Shown piece by piece: positions 35,135 to 43,820 of a stretch of DNA of 64,000 nt. A model generated the notes under the pieces. It was not told the DNA's origin. It searched no databases and saw nothing but the letters and a program-made list of their open reading frames with translations. Where the stretch lies: positions 1 to 64,000 of the forward strand of contig JAJFIV010000006.1 in NCBI GenBank assembly GCA_021774625.1. The letters run 5' to 3'. The DNA comes from Alphaproteobacteria bacterium. Lineage in GTDB: Bacteria > Pseudomonadota > Alphaproteobacteria > Sphingomonadales > JAKSBY01. Position 1 is the stretch's first letter, and each line of letters opens with the position of its first letter. The position numbers were made by a program, and so were the translations under genes.

Positions 35135-35680
35135 TCAGGAAGTGGCGATGGTTTTAATGCCGGTTCCATAAGCGATAATTTCGACCCCTCTGACGGGTCT
35201 GCCGGTCAGGGTTGAAGCGCCAAAGCGAATATTGATGACTTTATCGATGCCGCGAATATGGGCTTCCTGCTTCAGCCGGATGATGGCCGCGCGCCTGCCG
35301 CGCGCAACAAGCCGCTCATAGGGCGTGATATTCCCGCCAATGAGGCGGCGCAGGGAAATAATCAATGTCCGGAAATAATCATGGGCAATCACGCTGGAAC
35401 CGGTGAGCAGCACCGCATCGCACCGGCCGGATTCCCGTGCACGTTTGGCCGTTGTCAGGGTAATATGACGGAGTTCCTGTTCCCTGAGATCCAGCTTCTT
35501 CAGATGCCGCCGCTCCATCCAGGAAGCGATGGACCAGCCGATAGCGCCGATGGCCAGTGCCTGAATGCCGCCGTAGCCGAACATTTCCCATACGCTGCCT
35601 CCGAAGTAATCCTGCGCCCAGGACGGCATTCTGGCGAGGCCCCTGTCAATGTCGGCAACAATATCGGAAAAAAAATTCAT
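35135..35680 (-). CDS. YbjQ/UPF0145-like protein with N-terminal membrane segment
   Basis: Protein of 181 aa whose C-terminal 105 residues match the YbjQ (UPF0145, heavy-metal-binding) pattern: ITLTTAKRARES, a central helix with RLIGGNITPYERLVARGRR and the end DKVINIRFGASTLTG. The N-terminal 75 residues contain a hydrophobic segment (YGGIQALAIGAIGWSIASW) and a charged linker, which would anchor it in the inner membrane. It overlaps the partner YbjQ gene by 4 bp (ATGA). YbjQ proteins form pentamers; function remains poorly known. Confidence 0.75.
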   Translation of the reverse strand: MNFFSDIVADIDRGLARMPSWAQDYFGGSVWEMFGYGGIQALAIGAIGWSIASWMERRHLKKLDLREQELRHITLTTAKRARESGRCDAVLLTGSSVIAHDYFRTLIISLRRLIGGNITPYERLVARGRRAAIIRLKQEAHIRGIDKVINIRFGASTLTGRPVRGVEIIAYGTGIKTIATS

Positions 35681-35994
35681 GGGGACAATTTGACAGCGGT
35701 GCCATAAGCCATCAGTTCCGCCGCCCCGCCGGTGATGCTGGAGGTTGTCAGCCGGACATTGATGATGGCATCCGCTCCCAAGGCTTCGGCCTCCGCCCGC
35801 ATGCGGGAAATGGCTTCCTCGCGGCCTTCCACCAGCAATTCGGAATAAGCCCGGATTTCTCCGCCGATCAGGCCTTTGAAAGCCGCCAGAATATCCTTGC
35901 CGATATGTTTCCCGCGTACGGTCGAGCCTTGAACCAGGCCAAGTTCCGCAATTGCGTCCCGACCGGGAATCTGTTCAATATTGGTGATGATCAT
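35677..35994 (-). CDS. YbjQ family (UPF0145) protein
   Basis: Small cytoplasmic protein of 105 aa, the normal YbjQ length. It shows ITNIEQIPGRDAIAELGLVQ at the start, the helix GGEIRAYSELLVEGREEAI and the closing strands DAIINVRLTTSSITGGAAEL. Its start at 35994 has GGGGA upstream. Directly upstream of the membrane-anchored paralogue on one transcript, so the two may form a mixed pentamer (inference). Confidence 0.9.
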   Translation of the reverse strand: MIITNIEQIPGRDAIAELGLVQGSTVRGKHIGKDILAAFKGLIGGEIRAYSELLVEGREEAISRMRAEAEALGADAIINVRLTTSSITGGAAELMAYGTAVKLSP

Positions 35995-36019
35995 AATTTT
36001 TCCCCTGCTGCAGCGGATT

Positions 36020-36628
36020 TTATATGGTTGTTGATGAGTGAGAACGCAAGCCGCCCAGAAATAAATCGCAGGCAAGGTTGGCGAAGGCCCGATCCGTCAT
36101 CGCGCCCTTTGGCCGGAACCAGGTATGGGTCCAGTTGAGCATGCCCATAAAGGCCATGACCGTGGGTTTGCGGCGGGCTTTGTCCCTTTTTAAATCCGGC
36201 GCGATTTCCTCGATAATGCCAAGAATTTTATCGACCACCTGATTTTGCTGGCTGACGATTTTTTTACGCTGATCGGGGGGAAGAGAGCCCAGTTCATTCA
36301 GCAGCACCACCTGCTGTGCCTGCGCATGAACATAAATCGCCATAAAGCCGCGGGCGATTTCGCGGAGTTTTTGTTCAGCGGTTATAGTCTGATCAGTAAT
36401 GCGGCCCGCGGTTTTCAGCAGCAGTTCCGTATGATCTTTCATGACCGCATAGAGGATATCCTCCTTGGCATTGAAATAATGGTAGATCAGGGATTTGGAG
36501 GTGCCGCAGGCGTCGGCAATTTCCGATATGGACGTCTTGTGAAACCCTTGTTCGGCAAAAAGCGCCGCGGCTCGGTCGACAATAAACTGGAGCCGGTCCT
36601 CATAATCCGCCGCCTGGGGCCGGGCCAT
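36020..36628 (-). CDS. paaR: TetR family regulator, PaaR-like
   Basis: Repressor of 202 aa. The N-terminal TetR helix-turn-helix (FAEQGFHKTSISEIADACGT, KSLIYHYFNAKEDILYAVM) is complete. The ligand domain has an HTWFRPKG segment typical of PaaR and related acyl-CoA-responsive regulators. It follows the enoyl-CoA hydratase by 2 bp at the end of the paa operon and should repress it until phenylacetyl-CoA accumulates. The likely operator overlaps the paaA promoter (41172-41187). Assignment as PaaR comes from position and family. Confidence 0.8.
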   Translation of the reverse strand: MARPQAADYEDRLQFIVDRAAALFAEQGFHKTSISEIADACGTSKSLIYHYFNAKEDILYAVMKDHTELLLKTAGRITDQTITAEQKLREIARGFMAIYVHAQAQQVVLLNELGSLPPDQRKKIVSQQNQVVDKILGIIEEIAPDLKRDKARRKPTVMAFMGMLNWTHTWFRPKGAMTDRAFANLACDLFLGGLRSHSSTTI

Positions 36629-36630
36629 TC

Positions 36631-37407
36631 CTATTTACCCTTGAAAGCGGGTTTGCGTTTTTCCTGAAAGGCGAGAACGCCTTCATTTTTATCTTCGGTG
36701 CCGAACAAAAGGGAAAAGGCGCGCCGCTCGCCCTGAAGCCCGGCGGAAAGCGGCACTTCCATGGTTTCCAGAATGGATTGTTTGGCGAGCCGGACCGCCA
36801 TGGGCGGTTTGAAGGTGATTTTTTTGGCGATCTTCTGTGCCCGTTCAAAAACTTCGCCGGCGGGCGCCACTTCCGTGACAAGGCCATAAGCCAGCGCTTC
36901 CTGCGCCGTCAGAAAATCCCCCAGCAGAACCATGCGCATCGCCGCCATTTTACCAACGAGCCGGGGAAGGATTTGCGTCCCGCCGGCGCCCGGCATGATG
37001 CCGACATTCAGTTCCGGCTGGCCGAACTGCGCGTCTTCCGCCGCCACCGCGATATCACAGCGCAGCAGAAGCTCGTTGCCTGCCCCGAGGCAATAGCCAT
37101 GCACGGCGGCGATCAGGGGTTTGGAAAAAGCCTGCACCCGCGCCCACAGCCGCGGGCGAACGTCATTGGTCGCGCCCAGCGCATCCCGGTCCGCCATTTC
37201 GCCGATATCGGCTCCGGCCGCCCAGATTGTTTCGCCGCCCCAGATAATGGCGCAGCACACTGTTTCGTTCCGGTCCGCCGCTTCCAGTGTGTTGGCGATT
37301 TCCTGCAAGAGGGAGGTCGCGATGGCATTCCGCTGGTCCGGACGGTTGAGTTTTAAAACCCAGACCCTGGGGTCCGATTTATCGGTCAGAAGAAGATCGT
37401 CACTCAT
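36631..37407 (-). CDS. paaF: enoyl-CoA hydratase, phenylacetate pathway (PaaF/PaaG type)
   Basis: Crotonase-fold enzyme of 258 aa. The oxyanion-hole region WAAGADIGEMADRDAL and the second site GAGNELLLRCDIAVAAEDAQFG with Glu in FGQPELNVGIMPGAGGTQ match active hydratases. In the phenylacetate route it would hydrate 2,3-dehydroadipyl-CoA (PaaF) or isomerise the epoxide product (PaaG); the sequence alone does not separate them, and only one copy is in this window. Its ATG overlaps the paaE stop by 8 bp. Confidence 0.88.
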   Translation of the reverse strand: MSDDLLLTDKSDPRVWVLKLNRPDQRNAIATSLLQEIANTLEAADRNETVCCAIIWGGETIWAAGADIGEMADRDALGATNDVRPRLWARVQAFSKPLIAAVHGYCLGAGNELLLRCDIAVAAEDAQFGQPELNVGIMPGAGGTQILPRLVGKMAAMRMVLLGDFLTAQEALAYGLVTEVAPAGEVFERAQKIAKKITFKPPMAVRLAKQSILETMEVPLSAGLQGERRAFSLLFGTEDKNEGVLAFQEKRKPAFKGK

Positions 37408-38482
37408 CGTAGCTTACCACCAGCTTTGCGCTTTTGGGTGTGGACTGGCAGGTCAGAATATAGCCGGCGGCCACTTCATCCTCCTCCAGCCCGTAATTGA
37501 GCGCCATATCGACTTCCCCTTCAATCACCTTGGCCCGGCATGTGGCGCAGACCCCGCCCTTGCAGGCAAAGGGCACATTCGCGCCGACGGCAATGGCCGC
37601 GTCCAGAACGCTCGGCTGGCTTTTGGAAAAGCTGAAACTGGTCTGCTGTCCGTCAATAATCACGGTGACATCCGCTATGCTGTCTTCCGCCGCAGCCGCT
37701 TTTTTTCTGTTGCGCGCCTGTGGCTTGACCGCAGTGCCGGGTCCGGAAATAAAGCGCTCGATATGGATGTGTTTTTTATCGACGGCGTGGCCCAGCAGGC
37801 TTTCTTCCGCGGCATCCATCATGGGACCCGGGCCGCAGATAAAAAACTCGTCGACCGTTTTGAAATCGATGACATGATCCAGGATCATATCGACTTTCTC
37901 CTTGTTAAGCAGGCCCGTCAGAAGGTCTATTTCCTCAGCGTTATCTTCCAGAACATGGTAGATTGAAAGGCGCCCCAGGAACCGGTTCTTCAGATCCGCC
38001 AGTTCCTCCAGAAAGATGATTGAAGACGCATTGCGGTTGCCATAAAAAAGCGTGAAACGGCTGCCCGGTTCCACCGCGAGCGAGGTTTTGATCAAAGAAA
38101 TAACCGGCGTGATGCCGCTGCCGCCGACAAACGCCACATAGTGCTTTTCGGCGGCCTCATTCAATTCAGTGTAAAAATTCCCCATGGGAGGAAAAACATC
38201 GAGCGTATCGCCCGCTTTGAGTTCGCGGTTACAAAAGCCTGAGAAACGGCCATCGGCAATTTCCTTGACCGCGATGCGCAGCGACTTTTCGAAGGTGGCG
38301 GTGCAGATGGAATAACAGCGGCGCAGCTCTTCCCCGCCAATCTCTCTTTTCAATGTCAAATGCTGACCCTGAATATAATCATAGTCTGTTGCCAAATCGC
38401 GGGGGGTGTCGAACTGGATCGACACGGCTTCCGGCGTTTCCCGCCTGATTTCCCTGACGGTCAGTTTGTTGAATTTTTTCAT
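37400..38482 (-). CDS. paaE: phenylacetyl-CoA epoxidase reductase subunit
   Basis: Electron-transfer subunit of 360 aa (PaaE, also called PaaK). Domains in order: ferredoxin-NADP reductase-type FAD domain (RRCYSICTA), NAD(P)H domain (VGGSGITPVISLI, FICGPGPMMDAAEESL) and a C-terminal plant-type 2Fe-2S ferredoxin with GVCATCRAK and the final Cys in ILTCQSTPKS. It reduces the PaaA diiron centre. Located next after paaD (11 bp). Confidence 0.95.
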   Translation of the reverse strand: MKKFNKLTVREIRRETPEAVSIQFDTPRDLATDYDYIQGQHLTLKREIGGEELRRCYSICTATFEKSLRIAVKEIADGRFSGFCNRELKAGDTLDVFPPMGNFYTELNEAAEKHYVAFVGGSGITPVISLIKTSLAVEPGSRFTLFYGNRNASSIIFLEELADLKNRFLGRLSIYHVLEDNAEEIDLLTGLLNKEKVDMILDHVIDFKTVDEFFICGPGPMMDAAEESLLGHAVDKKHIHIERFISGPGTAVKPQARNRKKAAAAEDSIADVTVIIDGQQTSFSFSKSQPSVLDAAIAVGANVPFACKGGVCATCRAKVIEGEVDMALNYGLEEDEVAAGYILTCQSTPKSAKLVVSYDE

Positions 38483-38493
38483 AAGTTACGACC

Positions 38494-38994
38494 TTAGATG
38501 CATTTGAAATAATCGAAGGGTTCCAGACAGTCACTGCATTGGTAATGAGCCTTGCAGGGGGTGGAGCCGAACTCGCTGATCTTTCTGGTATTACCGGAAT
38601 TACAGCGGGGGCAGCTCACATGCTGCGCTTCACCCAGCAGCGCCCGTTTGCTGGTGATGCCCGGCGCCGGAGGCGCAATGCCAAAGTCTTTCAGTTTCCG
38701 CCGTCCCTCATCGCTCAGCCAGTCTGTGGTCCAGGGCGGAGTGAGAACGGTTTTGATCTTCGCGGCAACACCTTCCGCCGCCAGCTTTTCCTCGATGAGA
38801 GACTGGATCACATCGGTTGCCGGACAGCCGGAATAGGTGGGGGTGATGGTCACGGTAAAACCATCTTCTTCCCGCGTTACACCCCGCACGATACCAAGGT
38901 CAACGACGGACAGCACCGGGATTTCCGGGTCCAATACGTCGCCGAGATACCCCCAGACATCCGCCGCGCTGATATCCGCTGCTGCCGTCATCAT
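38494..38994 (-). CDS. paaD: phenylacetate degradation protein PaaD (MIP18/SufT-like)
   Basis: Accessory protein of 166 aa. The DUF59/MIP18 core is clear (VWGYLGDVLDPEIPVLSVVD, TPTYSGCPATDVIQ), followed by a C-terminal zinc-ribbon-like tail with CPRCNSGNTRKIS, CKAHYQC and CLEPFDYFKC. PaaD is needed for maturation of the epoxidase Fe-S or diiron cofactor. Two adjacent ATG (38994, 38991) are possible; 2 bp separate it from paaC. Confidence 0.95.
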   Translation of the reverse strand: MMTAAADISAADVWGYLGDVLDPEIPVLSVVDLGIVRGVTREEDGFTVTITPTYSGCPATDVIQSLIEEKLAAEGVAAKIKTVLTPPWTTDWLSDEGRRKLKDFGIAPPAPGITSKRALLGEAQHVSCPRCNSGNTRKISEFGSTPCKAHYQCSDCLEPFDYFKCI

Positions 38995-38996
38995 GG

Positions 38997-39761
38997 CTAC
39001 CAGGTTGCCCCCGGATAGGCCCGCTGCAGAAACTGCATGTCGGACAGCAGATGCCCCAGATGTTCCGTATGATGGCCGTTGCGACCGCGGAACATGGCGG
39101 ATTGCGGTTCGGGCCGGGCGAGGGTGGCATCGGCCAATACTGTATCAATGCGGGCATCCCATTCCTTTTGCAGCTTGGCAAGATCAACACCGATCCCGGC
39201 TTTGGCCAGCTTCCGGTCCACATTATCCATATCAAACAGTTCGTCGGCGAAACGCCACTGGCTGTTCAGGGCATCCTGCACGCGGTTATGACTTTCTTCC
39301 GTCCCGTCACCCAGCCGCTTCATCCACTCGCTGGCAAAACGGGCATGATAGGCGACTTCCTTGATGGCTTTCTGGGCAATCGCGGCGAAACGCTCATCCG
39401 TTGATGCCACCAGCTTGGTCAGGAATAACTGCTGCCATGTGGTGTAGAGAAACTGGCGGACAATGGTTGCGCCCCAATCGCCATTGGGTTGTTCCACCAG
39501 CAGCACATTACGGAAATCCGCGACATCGCGGTGATAGGCGAGGACGTCCTCATCCCGCCCCTTGCCTTCAATCTCACCGGCCAAGGATAGAAACAGCCGG
39601 GCCTGACCAATAATGTCCAGAGCCAGATTGGCGAGGGTGATATCAAGTTCCAGATCCGGTGCGTGACCGCACCAATTGCCGAGCTGCTGGCCCAGTATCA
39701 GATTGTTATCGCCAAGCCGGAGGGCGTATTCAAAAAGTTCGTTTTGCATGGTATCCGCCAT
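38997..39761 (-). CDS. paaC: phenylacetyl-CoA epoxidase structural subunit C
   Basis: Non-catalytic ferritin-like partner of PaaA, 254 aa, the usual length. Family landmarks: ELFEYALRLGDNNLILGQQL near the start, GQARLFLSLAGEIEGKGRDE, WQQLFLTKL, KEVAYHARFASEWMKRLGD and GRNGHHTEHLGHLLSDMQFL at the end. It lacks the full set of diiron ligands, as PaaC does. Two base pairs from paaB. Confidence 0.96.
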   Translation of the reverse strand: MADTMQNELFEYALRLGDNNLILGQQLGNWCGHAPDLELDITLANLALDIIGQARLFLSLAGEIEGKGRDEDVLAYHRDVADFRNVLLVEQPNGDWGATIVRQFLYTTWQQLFLTKLVASTDERFAAIAQKAIKEVAYHARFASEWMKRLGDGTEESHNRVQDALNSQWRFADELFDMDNVDRKLAKAGIGVDLAKLQKEWDARIDTVLADATLARPEPQSAMFRGRNGHHTEHLGHLLSDMQFLQRAYPGATW

Positions 39762-39763
39762 AA

Positions 39764-40048
39764 CTAGAGGTGTTTCACTTCTTTGGGGATGTTGTAAAAG
39801 GTCGGGTGACGATAGATTTTATCCTTCGCCGGCTTGAACAGCATTTCCTGATCGCCGGGGTCCGAGGCGATGATCTCGGTGGAAGGCACCACCCACAGGC
39901 TCACCCCTTCCTGCCGTCGGGTATAGACGTCGCGCGCGGCTTCCAGCGCCATTTCCGGATCGGCCGCATGCACGCTGCCCGCATGTCTGTGCGACAACCC
40001 GTTCTTGGACCGGATAAAAACCTCATAAAGCGGCCATTCCTTGCTCAT
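39764..40048 (-). CDS. paaB: phenylacetyl-CoA epoxidase subunit B
   Basis: Small structural subunit of 94 aa that bridges PaaAC heterodimers. Typical features are WPLYEVFIRSKNGLSHRHAG, DPEMALEAARDVYTRRQEG and SLWVVPSTEIIASDP. It lies between paaA (80 bp upstream) and paaC. Confidence 0.96.
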   Translation of the reverse strand: MSKEWPLYEVFIRSKNGLSHRHAGSVHAADPEMALEAARDVYTRRQEGVSLWVVPSTEIIASDPGDQEMLFKPAKDKIYRHPTFYNIPKEVKHL

Positions 40049-40128
40049 TGATTGTTCCTTCTAGCGTTTTTCTGTTGCCGGGCTTCGACAGGCGCAGCCC
40101 GAACGGCGTTCTGTTGTCAGACAAAGGC

Positions 40129-41124
40129 TCAGGCCGCCCGTTTCCGGCGTTTCTCGTCATAAGCCATGGCGGCGTCGCGCACCCATTGGCCATTTTGATG
40201 AGCGTCATTGCGGGCGCGCAACCGGTCCCGGTTGCAGACACCGTTGCCCTTGACGACCTGGTAAAATTCATCCCAGTCGATTTCGCCAATATCATAATGG
40301 CTGGTTTTCTTATTCCATTTCAGATCCGGATCGGGGATTTTGAGGCCAAGCACATCCGCCTGCGGCACCGTCACATCAATGAATTTCTGCCTGAGTTCGT
40401 CATTGGAGAAGCGCTTGATTTTCCAGGCCATGCTTTGCGCGGAATTGGGGGAATTGTCATCGGGCGGGCCGAACATCATCAGGGACGGCCACCACCAGCG
40501 GTTCAACGCATCCTGCGCCATTTCCTTTTGCGCCGCGTTGCCGTTGGCCATGGCCAGCATGATCTCATAGCCCTGACGCTGATGAAAACTTTCCTCCTTG
40601 CAGACCCGGACCATGGCGCGGGCATAGGGACCGTAGGAACAACGCTGCAGCGGGATCTGATTCATGATCGCCGCCCCGTCCACCAGCCAGCCGATAGCGC
40701 CGATATCGGCCCAGTTCAGCGTCGGATAATTGAAAATTGTGGAATATTTCGCCGTGCCGTTCAGCAACAACGCTACTACTTCATCGCGCGATACCCCCAG
40801 CGTCTCGACCGCGCTGTAAAGATACAGCCCGTGGCCGCCTTCATCCTGCACCTTGGCCAGCAGAATGGCTTTCCGCTTCAAAGTCGGCGCCCGGCTGATC
40901 CAGTTGCCTTCCGGCAGCATGCCGACCACTTCTGAATGGGCATGCTGGGAAATCTGCCGGATCAGGGTCTTGCGGTAGGCTTCGGGCATCCAGTCCTTGG
41001 GCTCGACCATCAGATCCTGATCAAGCTTCGCCTGAAAGGCTTCTGCCTCCGGCCCGCCCTCCAGCGCCTCGACCTTGCCGCTCTCTTTCTTGTTTTTATC
41101 AAAATTCAGATTAGTGGTATACAC
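40129..41124 (-). CDS. paaA: phenylacetyl-CoA epoxidase catalytic subunit A
   Basis: Diiron monooxygenase that epoxidises the ring of phenylacetyl-CoA; about 331 aa. Iron ligands are expected in the helices containing [30 protein letters not shown] and [16 protein letters not shown] (ExxH pairs), all intact. The frame is open to a TTG at 41187, but that reading would place the operator and promoter inside the gene. GTG 41124 has GGAG about 9 bp upstream and gives the normal length. It heads paaABCDE-paaF-paaR. Confidence 0.95.
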   Translation of the reverse strand: MYTTNLNFDKNKKESGKVEALEGGPEAEAFQAKLDQDLMVEPKDWMPEAYRKTLIRQISQHAHSEVVGMLPEGNWISRAPTLKRKAILLAKVQDEGGHGLYLYSAVETLGVSRDEVVALLLNGTAKYSTIFNYPTLNWADIGAIGWLVDGAAIMNQIPLQRCSYGPYARAMVRVCKEESFHQRQGYEIMLAMANGNAAQKEMAQDALNRWWWPSLMMFGPPDDNSPNSAQSMAWKIKRFSNDELRQKFIDVTVPQADVLGLKIPDPDLKWNKKTSHYDIGEIDWDEFYQVVKGNGVCNRDRLRARNDAHQNGQWVRDAAMAYDEKRRKRAA

Positions 41125-41135
41125 GGGTGCAATCT

Positions 41136-41187
41136 CCGCTCGGTCAAAATGAGCGCAAAGCATATAATAAACCGACCGCTCGGTCAA
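41136..41187 (-). promoter_or_regulatory. paaA promoter and probable TetR/PaaR operator
   Basis: On the minus strand TTGACC (41182-41187) and TATGCT are 17 bp apart, a plausible sigma-70 promoter. Between and over the -35 lies the imperfect palindrome ACCGACCGCTCGGT (41171-41184, plus-strand reading). The 12-bp half CCGCTCGGTCAA recurs 40 bp away at 41136-41147, near the start site. Placement and dyad suggest repression by the TetR-type protein at the end of the operon. Confidence 0.6.
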
Positions 41188-41289
41188 TTAATTTGAGAGC
41201 AGCATGTGGCTCACGTTACGGACGCAGGGACAACATCAGCAGAATTCACTATGACCCTGTTGACGTCCGGGGACGGACTGATCACCGTG

Positions 41290-42168
41290 TCAGTAAAAGA
41301 TCGGCACGTATCGCGTGGTAGTGTAAGTGTGGATGCCATAAGTTCCGGCTGGAATTGGCCGGCCGATGCGGATTGTCGCTTCTTCCGTTTCTTCGTTAAA
41401 CGCAAGGACGGTAAAGCGCGCGCCTAATTGACGGAGTTCCTCTGGCAATTCGTCGGGTTTAGCAATCACTCGCTTGTTGGTGAATTGCAGTGCTTTGCCG
41501 TTTTCGATCAGCGTTAGCTCAAAGCCCAGACGACCACGTAAACCGATCTTTCCCAGATAACGAATACGCGCATAGCTTTCCGTCGCCATGGGCACATTGA
41601 TCTTGGTTTGATAGGGAATGTCCTCAATCTGCAAAGGCACGCGGTCTGCTTCGCGCTTGGCCCCGATCAGGATAACATGGTCCAGGGTCATATTGTTATC
41701 GCTGTCGGCCATGCAGAATCGCGTGTTGGAACTTGTCCGGCTCGCCAGAGAACCCAGGCCCAGCGTCATCACCCCCAGAACCGCGTTCACCCCATTCCAA
41801 TTATTGTCCGCGCAAAAGAAGGCGGTATCTTTGGGCAGAAAGGTGCTGACATCACCCAGAATCGTTGCTTTTTCGAGCAATGTTTTACCCGGAAAGATCG
41901 TCGATTTTCCGGCGACCTCTATGGAAACCTCCTCAGATAGTTCGATAGCGTTTCGATAGCCAAGACCCGATTCCATCAAAACATCTTTGGGTTTGACAGT
42001 CACGGTTTGACCTGCCGTTTGTGCGCCGTTGCCTAACATCAGACGGTCTGGAACAATAGCGTAATCACTGGAAGCGCAGGCAGAGAGGCCTGACAGCAAC
42101 ATGAAGGAAAGCGCCAATTGACGAAAAGATATCACGCGCACAAAATGCACAATCGAAAAAGTAAGCAT
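41290..42168 (-). CDS. lipoprotein of unknown function
   Basis: Protein of about 292 aa with a long signal peptide and lipobox (LSGLSAC, Cys near residue 30). The mature part contains two beta-rich regions around TFLPKDTAFFCADNNWNG and GKIGLRGRLGFELTLIENGK and ends in aromatic residues (TTTRYVPIFY), hinting at a membrane-facing end. I do not recognise the family. ATG 42168 is preferred; GTG 42180 is too close to the GAGGG site. Codon use and composition are more AT-rich than in the adjoining paa genes. Confidence 0.65.
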   Translation of the reverse strand: MLTFSIVHFVRVISFRQLALSFMLLSGLSACASSDYAIVPDRLMLGNGAQTAGQTVTVKPKDVLMESGLGYRNAIELSEEVSIEVAGKSTIFPGKTLLEKATILGDVSTFLPKDTAFFCADNNWNGVNAVLGVMTLGLGSLASRTSSNTRFCMADSDNNMTLDHVILIGAKREADRVPLQIEDIPYQTKINVPMATESYARIRYLGKIGLRGRLGFELTLIENGKALQFTNKRVIAKPDELPEELRQLGARFTVLAFNEETEEATIRIGRPIPAGTYGIHTYTTTRYVPIFY

Positions 42169-42277
42169 ATTTAAATTCACCCCTCATAACCCCTTGATTA
42201 GAAGGAACTTAGGAAATGAGGGAACCAAAATGCAAGTTTTTTCTCGTCTGGATTGCATTGGGTGTAGGAATAATGAC

Positions 42278-43498
42278 ATGCCACGACCCGTTATGAAAAA
42301 CAGCCTTTCTATATCCGAAGCGCGGCGGATGGCGCTGGCGGGGCAGGGGTTTGCGGATGTGGGGCCAAAAGAGCCGGGCCGGGTGCGCCTCGCAAACCTC
42401 ATCCGCCGGCTCGGCCTATTGCAGCTTGATTTTGTCAATCTGGTGCTGCCGTCCCATTATCTGATCCCCTTCTCCCGGCTCGGGCCGTATGAGCGGGCGG
42501 ATCTCGATCATATCATCTACAAGGCCGGCGATTTTACCGAACAATGGGCGCATGAGGCCTCGGTCCTGCCGATGGAAACCTGGCCGCTGCTGCATCACCG
42601 GCGGCAGAAGTACCGGCATCGGCCCTGGGGTTATGACGGCTTCGTTGCGGAAAATCCCGACTATATCGATGGCGTGTTACAGCAGATTGCCGCCCGTGGC
42701 CCGCTGGGGGCTGACGATCTCAATCATCCGGAGCATATCGAGCGCAAGATCGAAGGTTCATGGATTGGCACAGCACCCCGCGCAGCACTGGAATATCACT
42801 TTGCCGAAGGCCGGCTGGCAGCCACCGGGCGGCGGAAGAATTTCGCGAGGGTCTATGACCTCGCCGAACGCATCATCCCCGATGAACACCGGCTGCATGA
42901 GCCCGATGAGGCCGAAGCCCAGCGCACCCTGATCCAAACCGCCGCCCGCGCCCATGGCGTCGCCACCCCCGCCGACCTTGCCGATTACTGGCGCATGCCG
43001 GTGCGCACCGCGCGGATGCGGATCGGGGAACTTTTGGAGGAAGGCGCGCTGGAAGAAGTCCGTGTCGAAGGCTGGAAAGAACCCGCCTATACGCGCCCCG
43101 GTACGGAGGTTCCGCAGGCGATAGAGGCCCGGGCGCTCCTCAGCCCCTTCGACCCCGTGATCTGGCGCCGCCCCCGCGCCGCCCGCCTGTTCGGCTTCGA
43201 TTTCCGCTTCGAAATATTCATCCCCAAGGCAAAACGCAAATGGGGCGCCTACGTCCTCCCCTTCCTGATGGGCGATAAACTGGTGGCCCGCGTCGATTTG
43301 AAAGCCGAACGCAAATCCGGCCACCTCCAGGTCATCGCCGCCTACCGCGAGGGACATGCGAATGAGGAAGAGGTCGCCCGCGCCCTCGCGCAGGAACTCA
43401 AAGCGCTGGCCCACTGGCTCGGCCTGAAGCGTGTTAAGGTTGGGAGGAAAGGAAATTTGGCACGGGCGTTGGGAAAAAGCATAAAACATTCCGTTTGA
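42278..43498 (+). CDS. YcaQ-family winged-helix DNA glycosylase
   Basis: Protein of 406 aa of the HTH_42/YcaQ (AlkX, AZL-like) group that unhooks DNA interstrand crosslinks. Tandem winged helices are followed by the conserved block LLSPFDPVIWRRPRAARLFG, FRFEIFIPKAKRKWGAYVLP and LVARVDLKAERKSGHLQV. The LLQLDFVNLVLPSHYL region matches the family Q-x-D-type catalytic segment (QLD). ATG 42278 has AGGA upstream. The 3' end (43381-43440) has a decayed copy beyond the higBA module at 44150-44215. Confidence 0.85.
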   Translation: MPRPVMKNSLSISEARRMALAGQGFADVGPKEPGRVRLANLIRRLGLLQLDFVNLVLPSHYLIPFSRLGPYERADLDHIIYKAGDFTEQWAHEASVLPMETWPLLHHRRQKYRHRPWGYDGFVAENPDYIDGVLQQIAARGPLGADDLNHPEHIERKIEGSWIGTAPRAALEYHFAEGRLAATGRRKNFARVYDLAERIIPDEHRLHEPDEAEAQRTLIQTAARAHGVATPADLADYWRMPVRTARMRIGELLEEGALEEVRVEGWKEPAYTRPGTEVPQAIEARALLSPFDPVIWRRPRAARLFGFDFRFEIFIPKAKRKWGAYVLPFLMGDKLVARVDLKAERKSGHLQVIAAYREGHANEEEVARALAQELKALAHWLGLKRVKVGRKGNLARALGKSIKHSV

Positions 43499-43529
43499 CA
43501 GAATGTCTTTTAAGGAATAGTTTTCCATC

Positions 43530-43808
43530 ATGATACGCGGCTTTGCCTGCAAGGATACGGAAAAACTGTTCGGCAACCGCAATGTTCGTCGTTTTGCGGC
43601 TATCGAACGTCCGGCCCAGCGCAAATTGCTGTTGCTGAATGCCGCCCGTGATCTGGATGATTTGCGCAGTCCGCCCGGCAACCGGTTGGAAGCCTTGAAG
43701 GGAGACCGCAAGGGCCAGCATAGTATCCGCGTCAATCAGCAATGGCGAATCTGTTTTCGCTGGCAGGATGGCGGCGCATACGATGTCGAAATTGTCGATT
43801 ATCACTGA
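43530..43808 (+). CDS. higB: HigB-type toxin (RelE superfamily)
   Basis: Ribosome-dependent mRNA interferase of 92 aa. Matches HigB: FACKDTEKLFGNRNVRRFAA, NRLEALKGDRKGQHSIRVNQ and QWRICFRWQDGGAYDVEIVD. The toxin precedes its antitoxin, the usual order of higBA. It starts 31 bp after the glycosylase stop, without sharing its composition. Confidence 0.94.
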   Translation: MIRGFACKDTEKLFGNRNVRRFAAIERPAQRKLLLLNAARDLDDLRSPPGNRLEALKGDRKGQHSIRVNQQWRICFRWQDGGAYDVEIVDYH

Positions 43809-43820
43809 GGAAGGATGGAC

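Noticed and set aside
41125-41187. Extended N-terminus of paaA from TTG 41187
   Set aside because: It would include the promoter and operator, and gives a protein longer than the PaaA family; GTG 41124 fits length and ribosome site.
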